Assembly: GCA_017437345.1 (NCBI GenBank)
Contig: JAFSBJ010000243.1
Span: 1 to 12,476 of the forward strand
Direction of reading: 5' to 3'
Source: Clostridia bacterium
GTDB taxonomy: Bacteria > Bacillota_A > Clostridia > UMGS1810
Length of the DNA stretch: 12,476 nt
Shown: piece by piece, positions 1 to 5,592 of the stretch
Layout: every line of letters starts with the position of its first letter
Position numbering within the stretch: the first letter of the stretch is position 1
Position numbers and translations under genes: made by a program
The notes under the pieces: generated by a model
What the model saw: only the letters and a program-made list of their open reading frames with translations
Told to the model about the DNA's origin: nothing
Database searches by the model: none

Positions 1-13
1 GCTGTGTTTTTTG

Positions 14-22
14 TGATATACT
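14..22 (+). promoter_or_regulatory. Probable extended -10 promoter of ispE
   Basis: TGATATACT matches the extended -10 pattern TGnTATAAT with one mismatch in the hexamer (TATACT, 17-22). The -35 box would lie before base 1, so it cannot be checked. A start near base 29 would give a leader of about 20 nt ending in the ispE ribosome binding site. It could instead be a chance AT-rich match if ispE is transcribed from upstream genes. Confidence 0.4.
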
Positions 23-51
23 ATTACAAATAGCTTCACAGGAGAGAAAAA

Positions 52-897
52 ATGAAAATAAAAGCAAATGCAAAAATAAATCTTGCCCTTGATGTAACGG
101 GTAAAAGAGACGACGGATACCATAGCGTCAGTATGCTGATGCAGGAGGTCAGCCTTTGCGATAATATAGAAATCATCCCAAATGATGCGGGAATAGTGGA
201 TATGAAGCTTATAAATTCCAACCTTCCCTGCGATGATAAAAATATTGCTGTAAGAGCTGCAAAACTGTTTTTTGAAACTGCGGGAATAAATGGCGGATGC
301 ACCATTATTCTTGAAAAAAACATCCCGGTTTGTGCAGGTCTTGGCGGAGGCAGCAGCGATGCGGCGGCAGTTTTAAAGGGATTAAATGAGCTTTATGGCT
401 TTCCGCTTTCCAAAGATAAGCTTTTATCTTTAGCTCTAAGCCTGGGAGCTGATGTTCCCTTCTTCATTATTGGCGCAGCAGCCAGAGCGGAAGGAATAGG
501 TGAGGTTTTAACTCCTGTTTCGTCAAAGCTTGGCGGATGGGTGTGTATTATCAAACCCGATATTGACATTTCAACTCCTCTTGCCTATAAAGCTATAGAT
601 AGTCTAACATATCCTCATCCCGATATTAATAAAGTCATTGATGCGGCCATAAAGGGAAACAGGGAAGAATTTATAAATAATGCGGCTAATGTTTTTGAAT
701 ATGTGTGCTGTCCGATTCATCCTGAGATAGACCATCTGAAAAAACATCTTTATGAAAACGGTGCCTTCTTTGCAATGATGAGCGGAAGCGGTCCATCGGT
801 GTTTGGCCTTTTTGAAAATAAGGCTGATGCAGAGAATGCATTTAATTTATACAAAGGCTCTTTCCAAGGTGGGGGAGTATGTAGTCTGGTAGAATAA
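52..897 (+). CDS. ispE: 4-diphosphocytidyl-2-C-methyl-D-erythritol kinase (IspE)
   Basis: A cytosolic GHMP-family kinase that phosphorylates the 2-hydroxyl of CDP-methylerythritol with ATP. This is the fourth step of the MEP route to isoprenoid precursors. The 281-residue length is normal for the family (E. coli IspE is 283). The substrate-side motif AKINLAL starts at A7, with K8 and N10. The ATP-binding glycine-rich loop P-V-C-A-G-L-G-G-G-S-S-D spans residues 92-103. The LGADVPFF motif carries the likely catalytic D134. The third GHMP motif, MSGSGPSVFG, spans residues 243-252. The start is fixed by AGGAGAG at 40-46, a few bases before the ATG. The gene appears to be a single unit: an extended -10 lies upstream and a strong terminator starts 13 bp after the stop. 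IspE implies the organism makes isoprenoids by the MEP rather than the mevalonate route. The identification is secure. Confidence 0.97.
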   Translation: MKIKANAKINLALDVTGKRDDGYHSVSMLMQEVSLCDNIEIIPNDAGIVDMKLINSNLPCDDKNIAVRAAKLFFETAGINGGCTIILEKNIPVCAGLGGGSSDAAAVLKGLNELYGFPLSKDKLLSLALSLGADVPFFIIGAAARAEGIGEVLTPVSSKLGGWVCIIKPDIDISTPLAYKAIDSLTYPHPDINKVIDAAIKGNREEFINNAANVFEYVCCPIHPEIDHLKKHLYENGAFFAMMSGSGPSVFGLFENKADAENAFNLYKGSFQGGGVCSLVE

Positions 898-909
898 CTT
901 TTTAATATT

Positions 910-954
910 AAGGGACTGTAAAAAAACTATTGTTTTTTTACAATCCCTTTTTTT
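910..954 (+). terminator. Intrinsic terminator after ispE
   Basis: Bases 910-927 pair with 932-949: AAGGGA with TCCCTT, one C/A mismatch, then an uninterrupted 11-bp TGTAAAAAAAC/GTTTTTTTACA. The loop is the four bases TATT and a run of seven T (948-954) follows. This is a textbook rho-independent terminator separating ispE from the acyltransferase unit. Its left arm begins AGGGACTGTAA, the motif that recurs at 5084 and at the ends of the 5005-5393 element, so it may also be a copy of a repeat used as a terminator. Confidence 0.88.
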
Positions 955-977
955 AACACTTTTTTAAATATTTTTTT

Positions 978-1014
978 ATAGACATTTATATGGCTATATG
1001 ATATAATTGTCTAT
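978..1014. promoter_or_regulatory. Possible operator: inverted repeat flanking the promoter
   Basis: ATAGACA (978-984) and its exact reverse complement TGTCTAT (1008-1014) enclose the whole -35 to -10 region, with 23 bp between the arms. One arm covers the -35 box and the other covers the start-site region. A dimeric repressor site is one reading. Chance is possible in such AT-rich DNA. Confidence 0.3.
979..1007 (+). promoter_or_regulatory. Sigma-A-type promoter of the MBOAT/DHHW unit
   Basis: TAGACA (979-984, five of six consensus bases) is followed after exactly 17 bp by a perfect TATAAT (1002-1007). Transcription would start near 1014, giving a leader of about 45 nt before the ATG at 1060. 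It lies directly after the ispE terminator, so the downstream pair is probably transcribed independently. Confidence 0.75.
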
Positions 1015-1059
1015 GTTTGTCTGAAAAACACGAACTACCTGTAATAGGAGATAAGATAT

Positions 1060-2505
1060 ATGGTTTTTTCAAGTGTTTTATTTTTGTTTTATTTTCTTGC
1101 ACCCCTTATTTTAATATATGGCTTTATTCCCCAAAAGTATAAGAATCTCACCCTTTTTATAGTGAGCTTGTTTTTTTATGCCTGGGGAGAACCGGTTTAT
1201 GTTTTTTTGATGCTTTTTTCAGCATTTTTCAACTACATAATAGCATTCCCGATAGATAAATACCGCGGTGTATCAAAGCTTCCGATGATTGCATCCTGTA
1301 TTCTCAATATAGGTCTTTTGGGTGTTTTCAAATATACCGATTTTGCCATTTCCACCATAAACGGACTTTTTTCGCTTGAGCTTCCCCTTGCAGAGATTAC
1401 CCTCCCCATTGGAATATCCTTCTATACCTTTCAGGCACTTTCATATTGCATAGATGTTTATCGCGGAAAAACCAAGGTTCAGAAAAGCTTTGTTTCATTC
1501 GGGATGTATCTTTCATTTTTCCCTCAGCTTATAGCTGGTCCTATCGTAAGATATGACGACATAGCAAATCAGGTTGATAATCACCCCCGCACTCTTAGGA
1601 TGTTTACCGATGGTGCGTATCGTTTCTGCGTTGGTCTTGCAAAAAAGGTTCTCATAGCTAATTCCTGCGGAAAACTCTGGGAAATAACCAACATAGGAGC
1701 CGACATTTCAGCTCTTAGTGCATGGCTTGGCATTATTGCCTATACCATTCAGATATACTATGATTTTTCAGGCTATTCTGATATGGCAATAGGCCTTGGG
1801 AAAATGTTTGGATTTGAATTCTGTGAGAATTTCAACTATCCATATATATCCCGCAGTATAACAGAGTTCTGGCGCAGATGGCATATATCCTTAAGCTCAT
1901 GGTTTAAGGAGTATGTTTATATTCCTCTTGGTGGGAGCAGAGTTACAGCGGAAAAGTATAAAAAAAGCATAAAGCTGGGAAGTCTTTTGATAACCCCTTC
2001 TGTGAGAGCTTCTGTCCGTCGTTATCTTAATATATTTATTGTGTGGCTCTTAACAGGGCTCTGGCATGGCGCAAGCTTCAATTTTGTTGCCTGGGGGCTT
2101 TATTATGGTATTCTTCTTGTTCTTGAAAAAAGATTTTATCTTAAAAAGCTTGAAGCCAAACCACGATATATCGGAATGGTCTATACAATGCTCACGGTAA
2201 TAATAGGCTGGGTGTTTTTTGCATCACCCGATTTCTCATCAGCCTTCAGATATATCGGAAATATGTTTAACATAACAAATATCGGCTTTACCGATAGTGT
2301 CTTCTACTATCGCCTTTCTTCCTATGCCATAACCTTTGCTGTGGCAATTATAGGTGCAACACCATATCCCAAAAAGTATTTCAAATCCCTCACCTCAGGC
2401 AGACTGTTTTTCTTAAGACCGCTTCTTGCTATAGCAGTGCTTCTTCTTTGCACAGCCTACCTTGTTGACAACACCTATAACCCGTTTTTGTATTTCAGAT
2501 TTTAA
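1060..2505 (+). CDS. MBOAT-family membrane O-acyltransferase (AlgI/PatA-like)
   Basis: A polytopic membrane protein of 481 residues, the usual size for the AlgI/PatA/DltB branch of the MBOAT family. These proteins take an acyl group, often acetyl, from a cytoplasmic donor and pass it across the membrane for transfer to an extracellular polymer. The family signature RRWHISLSSWFKEYVYIPLGG is present from R272, with a conserved H275. The invariant catalytic histidine is H336 in the motif LTGLWHGASFNF. Many hydrophobic helices cover the chain, starting at residue ~4, and the N-terminal FYAWGEP motif is typical. AGGAG at 1046-1050, 9 bp before the ATG, supports this start. It is followed 32 bp later by an AlgJ/AlgX-like partner, as in alginate or peptidoglycan acetylation loci. 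DltB is less likely because no dltA, dltC or dltD lies nearby. The acyl acceptor cannot be read from the sequence. Confidence 0.92.
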   Translation: MVFSSVLFLFYFLAPLILIYGFIPQKYKNLTLFIVSLFFYAWGEPVYVFLMLFSAFFNYIIAFPIDKYRGVSKLPMIASCILNIGLLGVFKYTDFAISTINGLFSLELPLAEITLPIGISFYTFQALSYCIDVYRGKTKVQKSFVSFGMYLSFFPQLIAGPIVRYDDIANQVDNHPRTLRMFTDGAYRFCVGLAKKVLIANSCGKLWEITNIGADISALSAWLGIIAYTIQIYYDFSGYSDMAIGLGKMFGFEFCENFNYPYISRSITEFWRRWHISLSSWFKEYVYIPLGGSRVTAEKYKKSIKLGSLLITPSVRASVRRYLNIFIVWLLTGLWHGASFNFVAWGLYYGILLVLEKRFYLKKLEAKPRYIGMVYTMLTVIIGWVFFASPDFSSAFRYIGNMFNITNIGFTDSVFYYRLSSYAITFAVAIIGATPYPKKYFKSLTSGRLFFLRPLLAIAVLLLCTAYLVDNTYNPFLYFRF

Positions 2506-2537
2506 AAAAGCAAGGAAATTTGTGGAGGTAACCAAAG

Positions 2538-5015
2538 ATGAATAATAAATTATCGGGCAGTGACTTCCGTGAAGAAGAACTGTTCAGACGATTTTTAGAA
2601 AAAGAAAAAAATCATACAGACACCAGCATATTTGATGCCGATTTTGAGAATGAAGTTTCCTCAATTGAAAAAAATCCGGAGTTTAATGAAGCTGATGCAG
2701 ACACAAAGAAAAAAAACAGAGAGCTTTTATCTGATCTTATTTTGCGTTTTCCAAAGAATAAAGAAAGCTATAAAGGCATTTTGGGAAAAATCAGATACAC
2801 TTTTCATTTTATAACAGATGAAGATAACATAAGAAGAATATCTGCTTCTTTTATTTCAGTTTTTTTGATAGTTGTTTTTATCCTTAATATCATAACTCCC
2901 TCAAAGGATATTTCCGAAATGGAAAACCGCGCCCTTTCTCAGTTTCCAAAGTTTTCATTTTCAGCTCTTGCAGACGGAAGCTTTGGAACAGGCTTTGAGG
3001 ATTTTATTTCCGATCAGTTTATTGGAAGAAATCATTTTGTGGGTGCAAAGCTAAAAGCAGAGACAATAATAGGAAAAAAAGAAAATCATGGCATCTTAAT
3101 TGGCAAAGATGGCTATCTTATAGAAAACTCTGCAGATTTAACCCGCAAAAATTTAAAGTCAAATCTTAAGGCAATAGAAGATTTGGCCTCTGTTGGCAGA
3201 TACGACATCACCCTTTCCGTTGTGCCCACAGCCTATGAGATTATGAAGGATAAGCTTCCTGCCAATTCCTATTCCAATGTTTACGGTGAGATTTATTCAA
3301 AGATAAAAAAACATATCAAATCAAAAAATATCAAAGTGGCAGATGCATCTGAAATTTTAAAGGCAAATAAAGATAAAGAACTTTATTATCGCACAGACCA
3401 CCATCAAACAGCCCACGGAAGCTATTGGCTCTACACAGCCCTTGCCTCCGCCCTTGGCTATGAAGCTTTTGGCATAGATAGATTTGCAGTTGAAAAGGTT
3501 GCCGATGATTTTTTTGGCACCACCTGGTCAAATTCAGGCTTTGCCAAAACAAAGGCAGATTCTCTTTATAAATACAATGCCGACACAAATTATCAGACAT
3601 TTGTAAGCTTTCCGACGGAAAATACATCCATGGATACTCTCTATAACGAGAAGATGCTAGAAAAAAAGGATAAGTATTCCTATTATCTTGACGGAAACCA
3701 TGGAATAACCGAAATAAAAAGCACTTGTCCTTCAGGAAGAAGAATAGCTATCATAAAAGATTCCTATGCTCATAGCCTTGTTCCGTTTTTAACAAATCAC
3801 TTCACAAGAATCTATATGATAGACCTTCGTTATTACAGCGGTGATATTTTTGAATATCTCTATAACTCCAATGTTAAGGATGTGCTTGTTTTATATAATC
3901 AGAACACCTTTATGACAGATAACAACCTATCAAAAATATCCACCTTTGCAAAATCTTCTGCCTATAATAGCGTTCCTGATATTAACTATGGAGTTGTGCC
4001 TGAGCTTCCCAAGGTTGACAACAGCTACTTTGATGATGCTGTTTTTGTTGGCGATTCTCTGACCATGGGTATATCATATTTTGCCGGTTTTAATTCGGAG
4101 TTTTTGTCCATTGCCGGTCTTTCAACCAAATCTCTTGCAAGTGAACCCTTGGCAAATGGCAAAACAGTTTACCAGACAATAGCCGAAATGGAACGCTTAA
4201 ATAAACTTTATATTATGCTTGGCACCAACGAAATGGCATATGAAAAGCCATGGGAGTTTGTTGACCGCTATAGTAAATTTATTGATTATGTCCGCCATTA
4301 TTTCCCCAATGTTTTAATTTACATTCAGTCAATAATGCCCGTAAGCGAAAAGCGTTCAACGAATTCGGGAATCAAAAACTATATGGTAATCGACCATAAT
4401 AAATACCTTGTAAATCTTGCAGCTCAAAAACAGTGCTACTATATTGATGTTAATTCTCATTTTGCCGGAGAAGACGGTTTCCTTCCCGAAGAAGCAGGCG
4501 GCGACGGAATTCACCTGAGCCCCACAAACTATCGTAAAATGGCAGACTATTTAAAGAGCCATGCTGTTGATATTGTTGGTGTTAAAAAAATCGGCACAGA
4601 AAAAGCATCCCCCTTTAAAGGCGGAAAATATAATGCAGGTCTTATAGGCGGTGAAATCCTTTCCAAGCCATTTTTCAAGGATAATCTTTCAAGGGTAAGC
4701 GATGCACTTATCATCTCCACCTATAATATTGATGCATCCTATGTCCGCTCTGCAGCACTCTTTATGAGTGGTGGATCAACTGCGGAAGAGGTTGCTGTTT
4801 TTGAGGTGGATTCAGCTAAAAATGCTGAAAGAATCAAAAAGCTTATTAAGAAAAGAATAGAAAACAAAAAGAAGGATTTTGAAAATTATCTCCCCGGTGA
4901 AATGCCAAAGCTAAATAATCCCTTAATTGTTCAAAAGGGGAATGTTGTGGTTTTAGTTATATCCGACAAGGCAGATAAAGAAACGATTCTGACATGCATT
5001 AAACAGGGGATGTAA
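2538..5015 (+). CDS. Membrane-anchored DHHW (AlgJ/AlgX-like) + SGNH/GDSL hydrolase + DUF4358 fusion protein
   Basis: An 825-residue protein with several domains. Residues 1-101 are hydrophilic and presumably cytoplasmic. One transmembrane helix lies at ~103-120, and the rest is extracytoplasmic. The first domain (~125-480) looks like the DHHW family related to AlgJ/AlgX. It has MENRALSQFP at 128-137, TDHHQ with D287 and H289, and IIKDSYAHSL with S409 as a likely Asp-His-Ser set. The second domain (~497-675) is a separate SGNH/GDSL hydrolase: GDSLTMG with nucleophile S507, LGTNEM with N564, and DGIHLS with D656 and H659. The C-terminal ~115 residues resemble DUF4358 (GGSTAEEVAVFEV, then a charged helix and VVVLVISDKA). 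Such domains often occur as separate neighbouring genes. Here they are one reading frame with no visible frameshift. The start has GGAGGT at 2524-2529. With the MBOAT upstream it should acylate or deacylate a cell-surface polymer. The stop codon lies inside a terminal inverted repeat. Confidence 0.88.
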   Translation: MNNKLSGSDFREEELFRRFLEKEKNHTDTSIFDADFENEVSSIEKNPEFNEADADTKKKNRELLSDLILRFPKNKESYKGILGKIRYTFHFITDEDNIRRISASFISVFLIVVFILNIITPSKDISEMENRALSQFPKFSFSALADGSFGTGFEDFISDQFIGRNHFVGAKLKAETIIGKKENHGILIGKDGYLIENSADLTRKNLKSNLKAIEDLASVGRYDITLSVVPTAYEIMKDKLPANSYSNVYGEIYSKIKKHIKSKNIKVADASEILKANKDKELYYRTDHHQTAHGSYWLYTALASALGYEAFGIDRFAVEKVADDFFGTTWSNSGFAKTKADSLYKYNADTNYQTFVSFPTENTSMDTLYNEKMLEKKDKYSYYLDGNHGITEIKSTCPSGRRIAIIKDSYAHSLVPFLTNHFTRIYMIDLRYYSGDIFEYLYNSNVKDVLVLYNQNTFMTDNNLSKISTFAKSSAYNSVPDINYGVVPELPKVDNSYFDDAVFVGDSLTMGISYFAGFNSEFLSIAGLSTKSLASEPLANGKTVYQTIAEMERLNKLYIMLGTNEMAYEKPWEFVDRYSKFIDYVRHYFPNVLIYIQSIMPVSEKRSTNSGIKNYMVIDHNKYLVNLAAQKQCYYIDVNSHFAGEDGFLPEEAGGDGIHLSPTNYRKMADYLKSHAVDIVGVKKIGTEKASPFKGGKYNAGLIGGEILSKPFFKDNLSRVSDALIISTYNIDASYVRSAALFMSGGSTAEEVAVFEVDSAKNAERIKKLIKKRIENKKKDFENYLPGEMPKLNNPLIVQKGNVVVLVISDKADKETILTCIKQGM

Positions 5016-5034
5016 AAAAATCCAGACTGCAAAA
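5005..5034 (+). repeat. Left terminal inverted repeat, overlapping the upstream stop codon
   Basis: It begins AGGGGATGTAAAAAAA and continues TCCAGACTGCAAAA. The last codons of the DHHW/SGNH gene (Q823, G824, M825 and the TAA at 5013-5015) lie within this repeat. It pairs with 5363-5393. Confidence 0.7.
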
Positions 5035-5060
5035 TGACAGCAGGTCAGATAATAGTTAAA

Positions 5061-5076
5061 AGTGAATAGTGAATAG
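5061..5076 (+). repeat. Short tandem repeat, AGTGAAT twice
   Basis: AGTGAATAGTGAATAG is two perfect copies of the heptamer AGTGAAT followed by AG. It lies between the left inverted repeat and the 5084-5124 palindrome. No function is evident. Confidence 0.5.
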
Positions 5077-5083
5077 AAATGGT

Positions 5084-5124
5084 AGGGACTGTAAGTTAAT
5101 TCAGCAAATTAATTTACAGTCCCT
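5084..5124. repeat. 41-bp palindrome starting AGGGACTGTAA
   Basis: Bases 5084-5101 pair with 5107-5124 through 18 consecutive pairs, including one G-T wobble at 5095/5113, around a five-base loop (CAGCA). Its outer arm AGGGACTGTAA matches the left arm of the hairpin at 910-949, and the two have nearly the same length. Only three T (5124-5126) follow before GGGG, so as a terminator it would be weak. It is better described as a dispersed palindromic repeat that may still slow or stop transcription after the DHHW/SGNH gene. Confidence 0.65.
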
Positions 5125-5151
5125 TTGGGGAATAGGAAAAAAAGATTCAGA

Positions 5152-5244
5152 ATTGTCAAATCGAACTCAAAGCAAGGCTTTGCCTTGCTTTGAGCGGTAA
5201 CCCGAAGCTGTACAAAGGTACTGCGAGTGGTGAGATTTGGCAAT
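5152..5244. other. Multibranched stem structure (domain A of the element)
   Basis: An 11-bp outer stem (5152-5162 with 5234-5244, one G-T pair) closes a region with three internal hairpins. A perfect 13-bp stem with a three-base TTT loop lies at 5166-5194. A small CGG/CCG stem lies at 5195-5204. A GC-T-GTAC / GTAC-T-GC stem with loop AAAG lies at 5207-5224. The layout is cloverleaf-like, but the arm sizes and missing tRNA consensus bases rule out a tRNA. It could be a DNA cruciform or a folded RNA. Confidence 0.45.
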
Positions 5245-5245
5245 A

Positions 5246-5368
5246 GCAAAAAGGCATATATTTGAAGAAAAACATCTTAAAACAGATGTTTTTCAACATT
5301 TGTAGTAAATTCAAATGATTTATAGGCTAATTAATACTCTATATTGCTTATTATTACTGCCTTTTTGC
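5246..5368. other. Second closed stem structure (domain B of the element)
   Basis: GCAAAAAGGCA (5246-5256) is the exact reverse complement of TGCCTTTTTGC (5358-5368). Inside, ATTTGAA (5260-5266) pairs with TTCAAAT (5310-5316). A perfect 11-bp hairpin with a six-base loop (5267-5294) is nested within that. Domain B begins one base after domain A ends, so the two closing stems could stack. The right closing arm overlaps the inner end of the right terminal repeat, so pairing with the left end of the element would compete with this fold. Confidence 0.4.
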
Positions 5369-5393
5369 AGTCTGGACTTTTTTTACATTCCCT
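5363..5393 (-). repeat. Right terminal inverted repeat
   Basis: Read on the minus strand it begins AGGGAATGTAAAAAAAG and continues TCCAGACTGCAAAA. It matches the left repeat (5005-5034) except for one substitution and one extra base. On the plus strand it ends TTTTTTTACATTCCCT. Confidence 0.7.
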
Positions 5394-5468
5394 TTATTTT
5401 CACTTATTTATTGTGCCTAAAGGCATTAGTATTTCTTGTTTTTTAGCCACACATATAGCTTATTTCTA

Positions 5469-5497
5469 TTGACTTTTAGCCCCTGTTTTAGTATAAT
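5469..5497 (+). promoter_or_regulatory. Sigma-A-type promoter of hisS-aspS
   Basis: TTGACT (5469-5474, five of six bases) and a perfect TATAAT (5492-5497) are separated by exactly 17 bp. Transcription would start near 5504, leaving a leader of ~90 nt before the hisS ATG at 5593. The promoter lies outside the 5005-5393 element, so hisS-aspS has its own start. Confidence 0.8.
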
Positions 5498-5514
5498 GAT
5501 AATTGTATTTTTAT

Positions 5515-5542
5515 GCTATTTTGCGTATCTTGGCAAAATGGC
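5515..5542 (+). promoter_or_regulatory. Hairpin in the hisS leader
   Basis: GCTATTTTGC (5515-5524) pairs with GCAAAATGGC (5533-5542) over ten pairs, one of them G-T, around an eight-base loop. No T-run follows, so it is not a terminator. A hairpin this close to the mRNA 5' end could affect stability or translation. No T-box consensus is present, although T-boxes are common before Firmicutes aminoacyl-tRNA synthetase genes. Confidence 0.35.
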
Positions 5543-5592
5543 AGTCTGATTGAATAAATAATACATCATATAAATTTTAAGAAGGTGACACA

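Larger units (their letters stand above)
5005..5393. mobile_element. 389-bp MITE-like or structured element with ~30-bp terminal inverted repeats
   Basis: The left end (5005-5034) reads AGGGGATGTAAAAAAA then TCCAGACTGCAAAA. The reverse complement of the right end (5363-5393) reads AGGGAATGTAAAAAAAG then TCCAGACTGCAAAA. The arms differ by one substitution and one inserted base. The interior has no plausible gene but holds several long stems (5084-5124, 5152-5244, 5166-5194, 5246-5368, 5267-5294). I see no clear target-site duplication: the left flank ends in AAAC and the right flank begins TTATTT. The element could be a non-autonomous transposon remnant or a large structured intergenic repeat. 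It accounts for most of the gap between the acylation unit and hisS. Confidence 0.6.

Noticed and set aside
1060..2505. MBOAT gene as dltB
   Set aside because: No D-alanine ligase, carrier protein or DltD lies nearby, and the partner is of AlgJ/AlgX type.
2632..2814. Small reading frame inside the DHHW/SGNH gene, and several antisense frames elsewhere (for example 3331-3627 and 5641-5967)
   Set aside because: They lie wholly inside well-recognised genes, have no ribosome binding site of note and resemble no family.
5084..5126. Standard terminator after the DHHW/SGNH gene
   Set aside because: The stem is strong, but only three T follow before GGGG. I list it as a palindromic repeat and leave terminator activity open.
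5152..5244. Cloverleaf-like fold considered as a tRNA
   Set aside because: The closing stem is 11 bp, one arm has 13 bp, and the T-arm, anticodon-arm and CCA-end patterns of a tRNA are absent.
5400..5592. T-box or other known riboswitch before hisS
   Set aside because: No T-box core (AGGGTGG followed by ACCGCG) or other recognisable riboswitch consensus is present.
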